From an uncultured Ruminococcus sp. (GTDB lineage Bacteria > Bacillota > Clostridia > Oscillospirales > Ruminococcaceae): a stretch of 64,000 nt of DNA. Shown here in pieces: positions 50,301-57,731 of this stretch; positions within the stretch are counted from its first letter, which is position 1, and the number at the start of each line of letters is the position of its first letter. Under the pieces are notes generated by a model, which saw only the letters and a program-made list of their open reading frames with translations, did not search any database and was not told the DNA's origin. The stretch covers positions 62,001 to 126,000 of the forward strand of contig CADAES010000001.1 of the NCBI GenBank assembly GCA_902786975.1, read 5' to 3'. The translations under genes and the position numbers were made by a program.

Positions 50301-51094
50301 AGGGACAGTTCAATTTTGAGCTTTGTAGCGATGAATTTGCTTCCAAAAAGGTCGTAAATGACGGTAAAGTGGCTGCATCAAGCCTGTTTACAAACATTGA
50401 AGATACTGATAGGATCAAGGCATATAAGCTTTTCAACCATAACAACACCGGCAACGGCGGCGGTAATAACAGCTATTGTACAGAAGTGTTTGATATGGAA
50501 AAACTGTATAAAATGTATCCGCAGTATAAGAACGATTTCGGATTTGTAAAGCTCATTGATCGCATTAACAAGGTCGGTACAAGCGAACCTCCGTCGGGCG
50601 GAGACATTTCCACAGAGGAGTATTATTCTTCACTGTTAAAATGTGCAAATCCGGAAAAAGCAATATTGCCTGATGCAAATGGTGATTTTAATCTGGACGC
50701 AGGACACTATTTCTTCGTTAAGGAAAGCGTCGTGGGCGCTGCCCGGAATGATGCGAAAGGCAAAGTTACATTCCCGTATCTTGCATTCAGCGAACAGGAC
50801 AAGGGCAAAACCTTTACATACTATATGAGTGAGGTCCCCGATCCGGGCAATTCCAATGTAGAGAAATATGACCGGACCGTTCATGAGGTCAAGATCAAGA
50901 TCGGTCAAGACATGAGTGTCACTGTTAAATATGATAATGGCGACACGCACCCGACTTTCAGCAATACCCTAAAGGAGTATACACTCCCTAACACCGGCGG
51001 ATGCGGTGTGATACCACACATCTGCATTGGCACGGGACTAATTTCCGGAGCAGGAATTCTGCTTTGGCGAAAGAAACGGAGGGAGTCGGAATAA
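47339..51094 (+). CDS. LPNTG-anchored pilus tip-like surface protein with degenerate CHAP-like domain
   Basis: 1251 residues. TTG start with AGGGAGG 8 bp before it. Order: charged N-terminus with one hydrophobic segment (signal); a motif HTHTDECYETVLVCG; a Ser/Asp/Glu/Ala linker; HVHTDECYEKRLICGLEEHTHSSEC; a CHAP-like domain (about 215-340) with EWNSLFTYFC where active relatives have a Cys after Trp (N266); long beta-rich region; LPNTG (1216-1220), hydrophobic helix and basic tail. It should be anchored or polymerised by a sortase, as the tip or large ancillary pilin. Cna-B-type isopeptide domains are likely in the middle but I cannot place them. Confidence 0.88.
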   Translation: MRVDVSQYIGNIRKGRKLRHRVAAFLTAMSMAVSMTVFWQLRSVGTAMEPQGTCTKQEHTHTDECYETVLVCGHDTDSSAQDTDSVSEKYDCVAEKVQDVSENAESAAQGENDVSEGADSVSESTAESVDKAEQSVDSTAESTQSTPEKADSDAHSADSSSEKKSSGHVHTDECYEKRLICGLEEHTHSSECTSDMTADTETQEVWEKTLPSKLTKDIRTNIALVAQSQLGYSESKTNFHFSEDGETKNGYTRYGQWYGSPYGEWNSLFTYFCMYYAGVDRQNVPYGSGIAAWTAELGKKDLLVDIKDAKLQKGDVVIIDSDLDSKPDRCAVVSQVSEKDGKTVVKTIEGDVEGKVANGSYILADKHILNCVDLENASGDVVFENSSASGVKVTARAEKGTFPEKTTMTVKDISKSEAVKTAEAALGKDRTIEDAVAVDITFKDAKGKKIEPADSKNVQVQIKLPDKIKFDKGEYSLLHVIDKDNVQQIENANLTASGAEFESESFSIFVLTRDVGYVEPSRLVMIGGDYGSNSESNPYMIYVGERITLRYTGEYKDSGKFTVFGNDYKIDGVDHHHIGRYNNSTDIKPAGENYVQAEFEGLEAGKCRIVYLDDGTWGEDHVSGDLWVQVVDPIYVKTYYGDKGKDYIKEYLGGYSWIKDKNGYIQNTSGKPYILRVGDVISVRSNAAGSFEMQDSASTYLQALGEQDGYTLYKAIAPTPDNSPAEIQHKNGDTVNDRLYVRVMPTTNGGYTHCDMEIADDGKYTLTEFTENGKTEKVYKAYVTKINSDTILRDANGDEVNRMPVDAYRKLGEPGQTQYEMTSAYYVERYGYVGDPNLLHFNEYKVYAQITTDGTTDPPTKEWVEWHLNDPLEGDLYFDKQSHTQYRFDPNKVKSVDFNVQITLYPDKEIVYEKDGDNYTEKSIKSIAQEDPQVIENTQVHFEGQPLIDAMNKCPLDNGLDFTYQPAGALVKLQAGKKLTNIGANAREGQFNFELCSDEFASKKVVNDGKVAASSLFTNIEDTDRIKAYKLFNHNNTGNGGGNNSYCTEVFDMEKLYKMYPQYKNDFGFVKLIDRINKVGTSEPPSGGDISTEEYYSSLLKCANPEKAILPDANGDFNLDAGHYFFVKESVVGAARNDAKGKVTFPYLAFSEQDKGKTFTYYMSEVPDPGNSNVEKYDRTVHEVKIKIGQDMSVTVKYDNGDTHPTFSNTLKEYTLPNTGGCGVIPHICIGTGLISGAGILLWRKKRRESE

Positions 51095-51144
51095 TATTAG
51101 TTATCCAAAATGGCATTAAAATAAATATGAAAGGAAATAAGACT

Positions 51145-52875
51145 ATGAAAAAAACTTTAAGACTACTCACGGCTATGGTCCTGACCGTGTTTATGGTAAT
51201 GAGCGTAAGCATGACAGCATTTGCCGTTGATGATCCTACTTATACGATCACAATGAAACGAGCTGCAGGTGACACCACAAATCACACCTATGAGGCTTAT
51301 CAGGTTTTCAAGGGTAAGCTTTCAGGCGAAGGCAGCGATGCCGTTCTCAACGATATTGACTGGGGCAGCGGCGTTAACGGCACTAATCTGCTTGCTGCTC
51401 TTAAGTCTGACGCTACATATGGAGGGCTGTTTGTAGACTGTGAAGATGCCGCAGATGTTGCTAAGGTCCTCGATAAAAAGCCTGATGACTCTGCTCTTGC
51501 AAAGTTCTTTGCTGCAGCAGTCGGCAAGAACCTTTCTGCAACCAATGCAGGAACAGCAGTGCTCAACGGTAGTACTGAGTCTGTGGATATAGCTGGTCTT
51601 GCTGCAGGCTACTATTTCATCAAGGATGAGGACGGAACACAGACTGATAAGGAGAACGGTAATTACACCAGATTTATCCTTAAAGTCGTAAAGGACGAGA
51701 CCGTAACAGCAAAGGCTGATTTCCCGACACTGGATAAGAAGATCCTTGAAGGAGATGACGAAAAATCTGCAAACACTGCAAGCATCGGTGATGTTATCAC
51801 ATTTAAGCTCAAGTCAAATATTCCTGACAGAACAGGCTTCAACAAGTACTATTTCATCGTAAATGATACCCTCTGCAAGGGACTTACCTTTGTTCCTAAT
51901 TCGATAAATGTAACAGTTGCAGGTAAAGACTATGACAAGACATTCACTCCGAACGCTGAAAGAAAAAACGATGGTACAACTTCTCTTAAAATAGTTCTTA
52001 ATGACTTCATTAAAGCTGCTGGTAATAAAGGCGATGAGATCGTTATTACATACCAGGCAGTTCTTAACGAAAAGGCTAACATAACATCAGCAGGCAACCC
52101 TAATACCGCAAATCTGACATATTCAAACGATCCTAACCATAAGTACAAGGGTGAGAACGAGCCAAGCGAAGACACTGATGACGGCGATGTAACAGGCAAG
52201 ACTCCTGATGTCACCACCAAGACATTCACCACTGGTATCAAACTCACAAAGGTTGACGGCGAAGACAATAACAAAAAGCTCGAGGGTGCAAAGTTCAAGA
52301 TCGAGGGTGAAGGCGTAAGTGCAGTTCTCATCAACGGCGATATCTATAAACAGGATGATACCGGTGATAGCTATATGCTCAAGGACGGTACATTTACTAA
52401 AACTGAGCCTACAACTCAGACTGAAAAGACGTATGACAGCATAACCACTAAGTATTCTAAGATAGTAAGAGTAACCCAGAGTACAGCAACCACTGCATCT
52501 CCTGTAAATCACATCGCATATACCAATGAGAACGGTATCATCACTTTCGTTGGCCTTGGTGCAGGCGACTATACCATTACCGAGCTTGAAGCCCCCGAGG
52601 GCTACAATAAGCTCAAGGCTTCTATTAAGATAAGGATTGATGCTAATGTTAATCAGGCTACACAGACCTGTGCATGGACGGTAACAAAGGATGAGACTGC
52701 ACTCTTAGTTGATGATAATCTTTATGGATTTACCGTTGAGAACAATGAGGGTATCACTCTCCCCGGCACCGGTGGAATGGGTACAACTATCTTCTACGTA
52801 GTCGGCGGACTGCTTATCCTTTGCGCAGGTGCTCTGCTTGTTACAAAGGTTAGAATGGCACACAAAGAAAAGTAA
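51145..52875 (+). CDS. Major pilin (backbone), LPGTG-anchored
   Basis: 576 residues. Signal peptide ending in AFA-VDD, then D1 domain (TYTITMKRAAGDTTNHTYEAYQVFKGKL), a pilin Lys candidate in FPTLDKKILEGDD, an isopeptide-type central domain, a Cna-B-like C-terminal domain with E-box YTITELEAPEGY, LPGTG (539-543), hydrophobic helix and KEK tail. This is the SpaA/FimA-like backbone pattern: a class C sortase joins the Thr of LPGTG to the pilin Lys of the next subunit. ATG at 51145 has AAGGAA about 9 bp upstream; the frame continues above it inside the previous gene. A 14-bp stem-loop follows the stop. Confidence 0.9.
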   Translation: MKKTLRLLTAMVLTVFMVMSVSMTAFAVDDPTYTITMKRAAGDTTNHTYEAYQVFKGKLSGEGSDAVLNDIDWGSGVNGTNLLAALKSDATYGGLFVDCEDAADVAKVLDKKPDDSALAKFFAAAVGKNLSATNAGTAVLNGSTESVDIAGLAAGYYFIKDEDGTQTDKENGNYTRFILKVVKDETVTAKADFPTLDKKILEGDDEKSANTASIGDVITFKLKSNIPDRTGFNKYYFIVNDTLCKGLTFVPNSINVTVAGKDYDKTFTPNAERKNDGTTSLKIVLNDFIKAAGNKGDEIVITYQAVLNEKANITSAGNPNTANLTYSNDPNHKYKGENEPSEDTDDGDVTGKTPDVTTKTFTTGIKLTKVDGEDNNKKLEGAKFKIEGEGVSAVLINGDIYKQDDTGDSYMLKDGTFTKTEPTTQTEKTYDSITTKYSKIVRVTQSTATTASPVNHIAYTNENGIITFVGLGAGDYTITELEAPEGYNKLKASIKIRIDANVNQATQTCAWTVTKDETALLVDDNLYGFTVENNEGITLPGTGGMGTTIFYVVGGLLILCAGALLVTKVRMAHKEK

Positions 52876-52893
52876 TCTATTATTGCAATTTTT

Positions 52894-52927
52894 CGGCGGG
52901 AGAGCGGATGCTCTCCGCTCCCTGCCG
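52894..52927 (+). promoter_or_regulatory. 14-bp stem-loop between backbone pilin and sortase genes
   Basis: CGGCGGG-(A bulge)-GAGCGGA pairs with TCCGCTCCCTGCCG around a 5-nt loop, followed by only TTTGAT. It probably acts as a leaky terminator or mRNA-processing site that makes pilin more abundant than sortase. Confidence 0.65.
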
Positions 52928-52953
52928 TTTGATATTGCTGTAGGGAGAATCCA

Positions 52954-53817
52954 ATGAGAAAGCATTTGTCAACTATAATCATAATAGTTATGTTTATCGT
53001 TGGATTGTCCGTGCTGCTGTATCCTGCTATAAGCAACTATATCAATCAGAAGCACGCTTCGAGAGTTATCAGTGAATACAGCGAAAAGCTGGAGAATACT
53101 GATGATGATAAGATCCAGAAAATGTTTGAGCAGGCTCAGGATTATAACAACCGGCTCGAAAAAACGCCTTCCGCATTTTTTAATCCGTCAAATATCAGCG
53201 GATATGATCTGACTCTTGATATAACCGGCACCGGAATTATGGGCTACGTTGACATCGACAGGATCAATGTGGAGCTTCCGATCTATCATTCGGTCGATGA
53301 GGCTGTTTTACAGATCGGTGCGGGTCACCTTGAGGGTACAAGCTTCCCGGTAGGCGGTGAATCTACTCACTGTGTTCTGTCGGGACACAGGGGACTTCCC
53401 AGTGCAAAGCTGTTTACTGATCTTGATGAGCTTGAGGTAGGTGACGAATTCTCGATCACTGTTCTGAACAAAAAGCTAACATATCAGATCGATCAGATCA
53501 AGACGGTGCTTCCAACCGAGACTGACGATTTGCAGATAGTCAAAGGAAAGGACTACTGCACTCTTATGACCTGCACGCCGTATGGTATCAACTCGCACAG
53601 GCTGTTGCTCAGGGGAGTACGTGTGGAAAATGCTCAGGAAAAACCAGGTATTTTTATTAAGAATGAGGCTTTCAGGATAGATCCGCTGATCGTTACTCCG
53701 ATCGTGGCTATGCCTATGCTGATCGCTGTGCTTGTTTTTGTACTGGTAAAAGATCATATTGCAAAAAAGAAAACTAAACTCGCAAAGGAGGAGGTCGGCA
53801 GTGAAGAAACTCAATAG
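52954..53817 (+). CDS. Class C (pilus) sortase
   Basis: 287 residues. N-terminal helix (about 7-28), a C-terminal transmembrane helix (about 245-265, FVLVKDHIAKKK tail), the SGH motif with H145 (LSGHRGLPSAKLFTDL), and TLMTCTPYGINSHRLLLRG with C207 and R216. The two membrane helices and TPYGIN place it in class C, which links pilin subunits. The 'lid' DPF/DPW motif is not obvious; FFNPSN at about 75 stands near that place. It overlaps the minor pilin gene by 17 bp, which suggests coupled translation. Confidence 0.93.
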   Translation: MRKHLSTIIIIVMFIVGLSVLLYPAISNYINQKHASRVISEYSEKLENTDDDKIQKMFEQAQDYNNRLEKTPSAFFNPSNISGYDLTLDITGTGIMGYVDIDRINVELPIYHSVDEAVLQIGAGHLEGTSFPVGGESTHCVLSGHRGLPSAKLFTDLDELEVGDEFSITVLNKKLTYQIDQIKTVLPTETDDLQIVKGKDYCTLMTCTPYGINSHRLLLRGVRVENAQEKPGIFIKNEAFRIDPLIVTPIVAMPMLIAVLVFVLVKDHIAKKKTKLAKEEVGSEETQ

Positions 53818-54712
53818 AATATTGTCGTGCTTTATGCTGCTGATCTGTGCTGCAGTATTGCTTAGCGCAAATGTGTTTGCTGATGAGATCAAGGAGTTTG
53901 ACAAAAACAGCAAGTGCAATCTCGGTATCCTTCTGGAAAATGAGGACGAAAAGGGTACGCCTGTTGCTGATGCCGATGTTACGGTTTATCACGTGGCTGA
54001 CGTTTCGATCGTTAATGGCAAGGCTCATTATAATACGACGAAGGATTTTTCTGCGTATGCAAAGAGACTTGACGGCCTTAATTTTCAAAAAGCTGCAAGC
54101 GGACTGTTCGATTTTGCGGTACAAAACCGCATAGAGGGTACTACGAATTACACTAACAGCAAGGGAAGGACGCAGTTTACAGACCTTGATGCAGGTGTGT
54201 ATCTGGTCGCTGAGATAAAGGGTAATAAGGACTATGTAAAGTTTAAGCCGTTTTTAGCTGTGCTGCCTTATGAAGACAAGGGTGAATGGGTATTTAACGT
54301 GCTTGCTAAGCCTAAGTTCAGCGTTGAAGGCGGTGAGGACAGCTCGTCACTGCGTATCAGAAAGGTCTGGAATGACGACGGCAAAAACCGTCCTGATTTC
54401 GTAGTTGTTGAACTGCTTTGTGACGACGAGGTTTATGAAACTATAAGACTGAGCGATGAAAATCACTGGCAGTATATTCTTGAAAATATTGACATTGAAA
54501 GAAAATGGTCGGTAAGAGAGGTCGATGTACCTGAGGGATACGTTGTTACATACTCCCGCAAGGGATTTGACTACACGATCTGCAACACACGCAAGCTTAT
54601 CAAGACAGGACAGCTGAGGTGGCCGATCCCTGTGCTTGCTGGAAGTGGTATGGTTCTGATTATCGCAGGCGTGATAATCAAGTCGGCAGGCTCAAAAAAG
54701 AAACATGAATAA
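53801..54712 (+). CDS. Minor/basal pilin with non-canonical LIKTG sorting signal
   Basis: 303 residues. GTG start at 53801 with GGAGGAGG about 7 bp upstream. Signal peptide to about residue 30, an N-terminal domain (about 30-175) and a Cna-B-type domain (VRKVWNDDGKNRPDFVVVELLCDD... WSVREVDVPEGY) near 180-262. The end, KLIKTGQLRWPIPVLAGSGMVLIIAGVIIKSAGSKKKHE, has the helix and basic tail of a sortase substrate; the usual LPxTGQLxWPxPVL reads LIKTG, with the Pro replaced by Ile. It is probably the base subunit. It overlaps the sortase C gene by 17 bp and the second sortase gene by 8 bp. Confidence 0.85.
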   Translation: MKKLNRILSCFMLLICAAVLLSANVFADEIKEFDKNSKCNLGILLENEDEKGTPVADADVTVYHVADVSIVNGKAHYNTTKDFSAYAKRLDGLNFQKAASGLFDFAVQNRIEGTTNYTNSKGRTQFTDLDAGVYLVAEIKGNKDYVKFKPFLAVLPYEDKGEWVFNVLAKPKFSVEGGEDSSSLRIRKVWNDDGKNRPDFVVVELLCDDEVYETIRLSDENHWQYILENIDIERKWSVREVDVPEGYVVTYSRKGFDYTICNTRKLIKTGQLRWPIPVLAGSGMVLIIAGVIIKSAGSKKKHE

Positions 54713-55334
54713 AGGTAAAAACCGCACTGCTACGGTGCTTATTATAATTGGTGCGGTGCTGATAGCTGCAAGTGCAGGACTTGTTTTCTGGAATTATTAT
54801 GAAAGCAGCAAGGCGGAAAAGGCTTCAAAAGAGGCGCTTACTAAGGTTGAAGAAGTCATAAACGAGCGTGAGCAGAGTAATTCTGACGGCTCTATACAGG
54901 TGACTTTTACTCCGCAGGGTGAAGAGATCAAGAGAATGCCGGTCGTGGAGATCGACGGTAACGATTATATCGGTTATCTTTCTATCCCGTCGGTCGATCT
55001 GAAAACCCCTGTTATGAATACTTACAGCGATTACAAGCTGACTATTGCTCCGTGTCGCTATTACGGTTCGCTTGAAACGGATGATCTCGTAATTGCGGGA
55101 CATAACTTTTACGGGTGCTTTAACAAGCTGATCTCGTTAAAAGAGAATGACAAAGTTATCTTTACGAATATGGACGGTGAGGTATTCACGTACCACGTTG
55201 GCGAGATCGAGATGCTCAAGCCGGATCAGGTGACTGACATGGTGGAGAGCAGCTGGGATCTGACTCTTTACACCTGCAACTACACGGCAAGTCAGAGGTT
55301 TACTGTGAGATGCAAACTGACTGAGAGTAACTAA
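54705..55334 (+). CDS. Second sortase (single-helix type)
   Basis: 209 residues. One N-terminal transmembrane helix (about 10-30), no C-terminal helix. Motifs: AGHNFYGCFN with H133, and TLYTCNYTASQRFTVRC with C191 and R198. The single-helix layout and TLYTC.....R.TVRC fit class D/E- or B-like sortases that attach pilus bases to the wall; the substrate may be the LIKTG protein encoded directly upstream, overlapping by 8 bp. It is the last gene of the pilus operon; CTAAC-type repeats and a terminator follow. Confidence 0.88.
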   Translation: MNKGKNRTATVLIIIGAVLIAASAGLVFWNYYESSKAEKASKEALTKVEEVINEREQSNSDGSIQVTFTPQGEEIKRMPVVEIDGNDYIGYLSIPSVDLKTPVMNTYSDYKLTIAPCRYYGSLETDDLVIAGHNFYGCFNKLISLKENDKVIFTNMDGEVFTYHVGEIEMLKPDQVTDMVESSWDLTLYTCNYTASQRFTVRCKLTESN

Positions 55335-55370
55335 CCTTAACTAATAACTAACTAACCTAAAATTAACTAG
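55335..55370. repeat. CTAAC-type repeat array
   Basis: TAACTAAC-like motifs recur about five times in 36 bp. They match, on the other strand, the half-sites (TTAGTTA) of the YtrA-type promoter 150 bp downstream. Possible extra regulator sites. Confidence 0.5.
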
Positions 55371-55403
55371 ATCATCGGTGAGGAAACTTGCCGGTGATTT
55401 TTT
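55371..55403 (+). terminator. Terminator of the pilus operon
   Basis: ATCATCGG / CCGGTGAT hairpin (one G-T pair) followed by T7. Confidence 0.78.
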
Positions 55404-55480
55404 TGTACCACGAAAACAACGTAAATACGCTGGTTTTTCTGTAAGCGCAAAAAAGTATTTGAAAAAATCGAAAAATAGAC

Positions 55481-55509
55481 TTGACAAAATGGGTAGTTAG
55501 TGATATAGT
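55481..55509 (+). promoter_or_regulatory. Promoter of the YtrA-type operon
   Basis: TTGACA and TATAGT with a 17-bp spacer; TTAGTTA half-sites lie within and after it. Confidence 0.8.
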
Positions 55510-55529
55510 TAGTTACAGAGGTAATTAAC
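55508..55529. promoter_or_regulatory. GntR (YtrA) operator candidate
   Basis: GTTAGTTAC-AGAG-GTAATTAAC, one mismatch, over the transcription start. Further half-sites (TAGTTAG at 55494, CTAACC at 55541) flank it. Confidence 0.7.
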
Positions 55530-55580
55530 CAACAAACAAACTAACCGAAAAGAAACAACAAACACACAGGAGGAAGACAT

Positions 55581-55670
55581 ATGCTGATAGGATTTTTACC
55601 GCTGATAGCGCTGATGATCAGACACATTTATTTTGCACTTGAAGATAAAAAACAAAGAGCGAAGCGCTGA
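55581..55670 (+). CDS. Small membrane-like protein, 29 aa
   Basis: An ORF too short for most gene finders but with a strong AGGAGG 8 bp before the ATG. It reads as a hydrophobic N-terminal stretch (LIGFLPLIALMIRHIYFAL) and a basic tail (EDKKQRAKR), like a single-helix membrane peptide. It is the first gene of the YtrA-type operon, behind its promoter and 61 bp before the gntR gene. It could modulate the ABC transporter. No similar peptide is known to me. Confidence 0.62.
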   Translation: MLIGFLPLIALMIRHIYFALEDKKQRAKR

Positions 55671-55731
55671 ACAAAACAAAAAACAAAGATAAGAACAAAA
55701 GAGAGAAAGACAATTCAAAGGAGGACAGATA

Positions 55732-56091
55732 ATGCAGATAAACTTTGAAAGCGAAAAGCCGATCTTTGTCCAGCTTGCAGATTGGCTGAGCGACAGTATC
55801 ATTTCGGGAGCCATAAAAGAAGGGGAACAGATACCGTCCACGACAGAGATGTCGGTGCAGCTGAAGATAAACCCTGCAACTGCGCTCAAAGGCGTGAATA
55901 TGCTGGTGGACAAGGGCATCATCTATAAGAAAAGGGGACTGGGTATGTTTGTATCACAAGGAGCAGTAGAAACACTGAAAAAGCAAAGACAGTCGGAGTT
56001 TTTCGGCGAGTATATAAAAACAATGCTTGATGAAGCCGCAAAGCTTGGACTTACAAAGAAAGACATAATCGAACTTATCGAAAGGGGATAA
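55732..56091 (+). CDS. GntR-family regulator, YtrA type
   Basis: 119 residues. Winged helix (PIFVQLADWLSDSIISGAIKEGEQIPSTTEMSVQLKINPATALKGVNMLVDKGIIYKKRGLGMFV) plus a short C-terminal helical part, the hallmark of the YtrA subfamily, which controls an adjacent ABC transporter operon, often in response to cell-envelope agents. Ribosome site AAAGGAGGA is close upstream. Operator-like TTAGTTA dyads cover its promoter; it probably represses its own operon. ABC ATPase gene starts 4 bp downstream. Confidence 0.92.
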   Translation: MQINFESEKPIFVQLADWLSDSIISGAIKEGEQIPSTTEMSVQLKINPATALKGVNMLVDKGIIYKKRGLGMFVSQGAVETLKKQRQSEFFGEYIKTMLDEAAKLGLTKKDIIELIERG

Positions 56092-56095
56092 AAAG

Positions 56096-56941
56096 ATGAG
56101 AGGAATAGAGCTTAAGAATCTGACAAAGCATTATAAAGAGACAAAAGCGCTGGAGGACGTAACGCTCACGATAGAATACGGAAAAGTATACGGCCTGCTC
56201 GGACGCAACGGCGCAGGCAAATCAACTATGGTGAACCTTATCTCAAACCGCATTTTCCCGACCTCGGGCGAGATATTCGTTGACGGCGAGCCTTCGATAG
56301 AAAATGACTCAGCGCTTAGAAAGATATTCACAATGAGCGAGCACAATCTGCTGCCCGTTGACAAGAAATTCAAGGACGCAGTAAAGATAGTGAGTATGTT
56401 TTACCCCGACTTTGACAAGGACTACGCTTTCAGGCTTGCACAAATGTTCGAGCTTGACATTAAAAAGAAGCTGATGAGCCTTTCAACGGGCTATTCAAGC
56501 ATCGCAAAGCTTATAATAGCACTCGCTTCGGGCGCAGACTACATATTCTTTGACGAGCCTGTGCTCGGGCTTGACGCCAACCACAGAGAGCTTTTCTATA
56601 GGCTTCTTATCGAGCGTTACGCCGAAACGGGAAGCACGTTCATCATTTCGACCCACCTTATCGACGAGTGCGCAAATCTTATCGAAAAGGCTATAATAAT
56701 CGACAAGGGCAGACTCGTGACAGCCGACGACACCGAAAGGATAATGGAAAACTCCTACACCGTTACAGGCCCTGCCGAGCTGGTGGACAAGTATACCGCC
56801 GGCAAAACTGTTGTCGGCAGCGACACGGTCGGCGGGATCAGGTCGGCTTATGTAAAAGGAAAGCCCGAAAACGTCCCGCAAGGTCTGGAGATATCCAAGG
56901 CGAGCCTTCAGAGCCTGTTTATTCAGATGACCAACGATTGA
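56096..56941 (+). CDS. ABC transporter ATP-binding protein
   Basis: 281 residues. Walker A GRNGAGKST, Walker B YIFFDEPVLGLD, H-loop STHL. The signature position reads LSTGYSSIAKL instead of LSGGQ, a change shared by many YtrB-like ATPases of GntR-controlled exporters. It lies 4 bp after the regulator gene. It energises the two permeases that follow. The extra C-terminal domain (about 230-281) may regulate it. Probably part of an exporter induced by envelope-active compounds, as in YtrA operons; substrate unknown. Confidence 0.88.
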   Translation: MRGIELKNLTKHYKETKALEDVTLTIEYGKVYGLLGRNGAGKSTMVNLISNRIFPTSGEIFVDGEPSIENDSALRKIFTMSEHNLLPVDKKFKDAVKIVSMFYPDFDKDYAFRLAQMFELDIKKKLMSLSTGYSSIAKLIIALASGADYIFFDEPVLGLDANHRELFYRLLIERYAETGSTFIISTHLIDECANLIEKAIIIDKGRLVTADDTERIMENSYTVTGPAELVDKYTAGKTVVGSDTVGGIRSAYVKGKPENVPQGLEISKASLQSLFIQMTND

Positions 56942-56962
56942 GAACAAAAGGAGATAGCTTAA

Positions 56963-57718
56963 ATGTATACAAAGAAACTGCTGCAGTCTTTCTGGAACAC
57001 AAAAGAGATAATAATGCTTATGCTTGTGTTCGTAGTTATCGTTGCACTTTTCGGCTATATCGAGTTTCAGAGTGCAAAGGGAGATCTGGACGAGCTTCTG
57101 AACAGTGCGGACGGTGTGACAGCGGAGGGCGTCGCTAAGATAAGCGTGTATTCGCCCTCAGTTCTGATGACAATGTTTGCGTCGCTGGGCTTCGGCGTGG
57201 CTTTTCTCGCACAGATGTTCAACCTGTCGCTTCAGGTCAATGTCACCAGAAAACACCTGCACAGGGCGGTCCTCGCTTCGGAACTGTTGTGTGCAGTCAT
57301 AGTGACAGCGACTGTCGTTGCCGTAAATTACGGATCGAATATGCTTTTTTCAAAGCTGTGTACCGGCGATTATGCACCGCTTGCGGTAAAGTTTGAAGAT
57401 GCGGCAACCACGCTTTCAAAGACAAATATGAGTATTTATGCAATGATAGCGGTGATGTTTGCGGGAACATTTGCGATGACCGTCGTAGGCTCTCTGCTTG
57501 CAGAGCTTTTGTCTAAAAAACGTGGCATAGTTATCGCCATGACGATCATCGGTTTTATAACCTGTGTGATAGGCGTTTTCATGGCTTTATACTATATCGG
57601 GAACAAGTATGTTTCTATCGCTGTATGTGCCGCATTGGTCATAGCGCTGGTGGTGCTGCAGTACGTAAAGATAAAGGGTATGACGATAGACAGGAAGCCT
57701 GCCTGGAAAGCGGCATAA
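56963..57718 (+). CDS. ABC transporter permease subunit 1
   Basis: 251 residues, about six transmembrane helices. An N-terminal helix (IIMLMLVFVVIVALFGY) is followed by a 30-residue loop (EFQSAKGDLDELLNSADGVTAEGVAKIS), then paired helices. No substrate-binding motif. It is 21 bp after the ATPase gene. Together with the next gene it would form a heterodimer in the membrane. No recognisable homolog is named here; the assignment rests on hydropathy and operon context. Confidence 0.75.
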   Translation: MYTKKLLQSFWNTKEIIMLMLVFVVIVALFGYIEFQSAKGDLDELLNSADGVTAEGVAKISVYSPSVLMTMFASLGFGVAFLAQMFNLSLQVNVTRKHLHRAVLASELLCAVIVTATVVAVNYGSNMLFSKLCTGDYAPLAVKFEDAATTLSKTNMSIYAMIAVMFAGTFAMTVVGSLLAELLSKKRGIVIAMTIIGFITCVIGVFMALYYIGNKYVSIAVCAALVIALVVLQYVKIKGMTIDRKPAWKAA

Positions 57719-57731
57719 GGGGGGCAAGAAA

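Noticed and set aside
51001..51144. Longer start for the backbone pilin
   Set aside because: It would overlap the tip gene end and lacks a signal peptide at its start; the ATG at 51145 gives a proper signal peptide.
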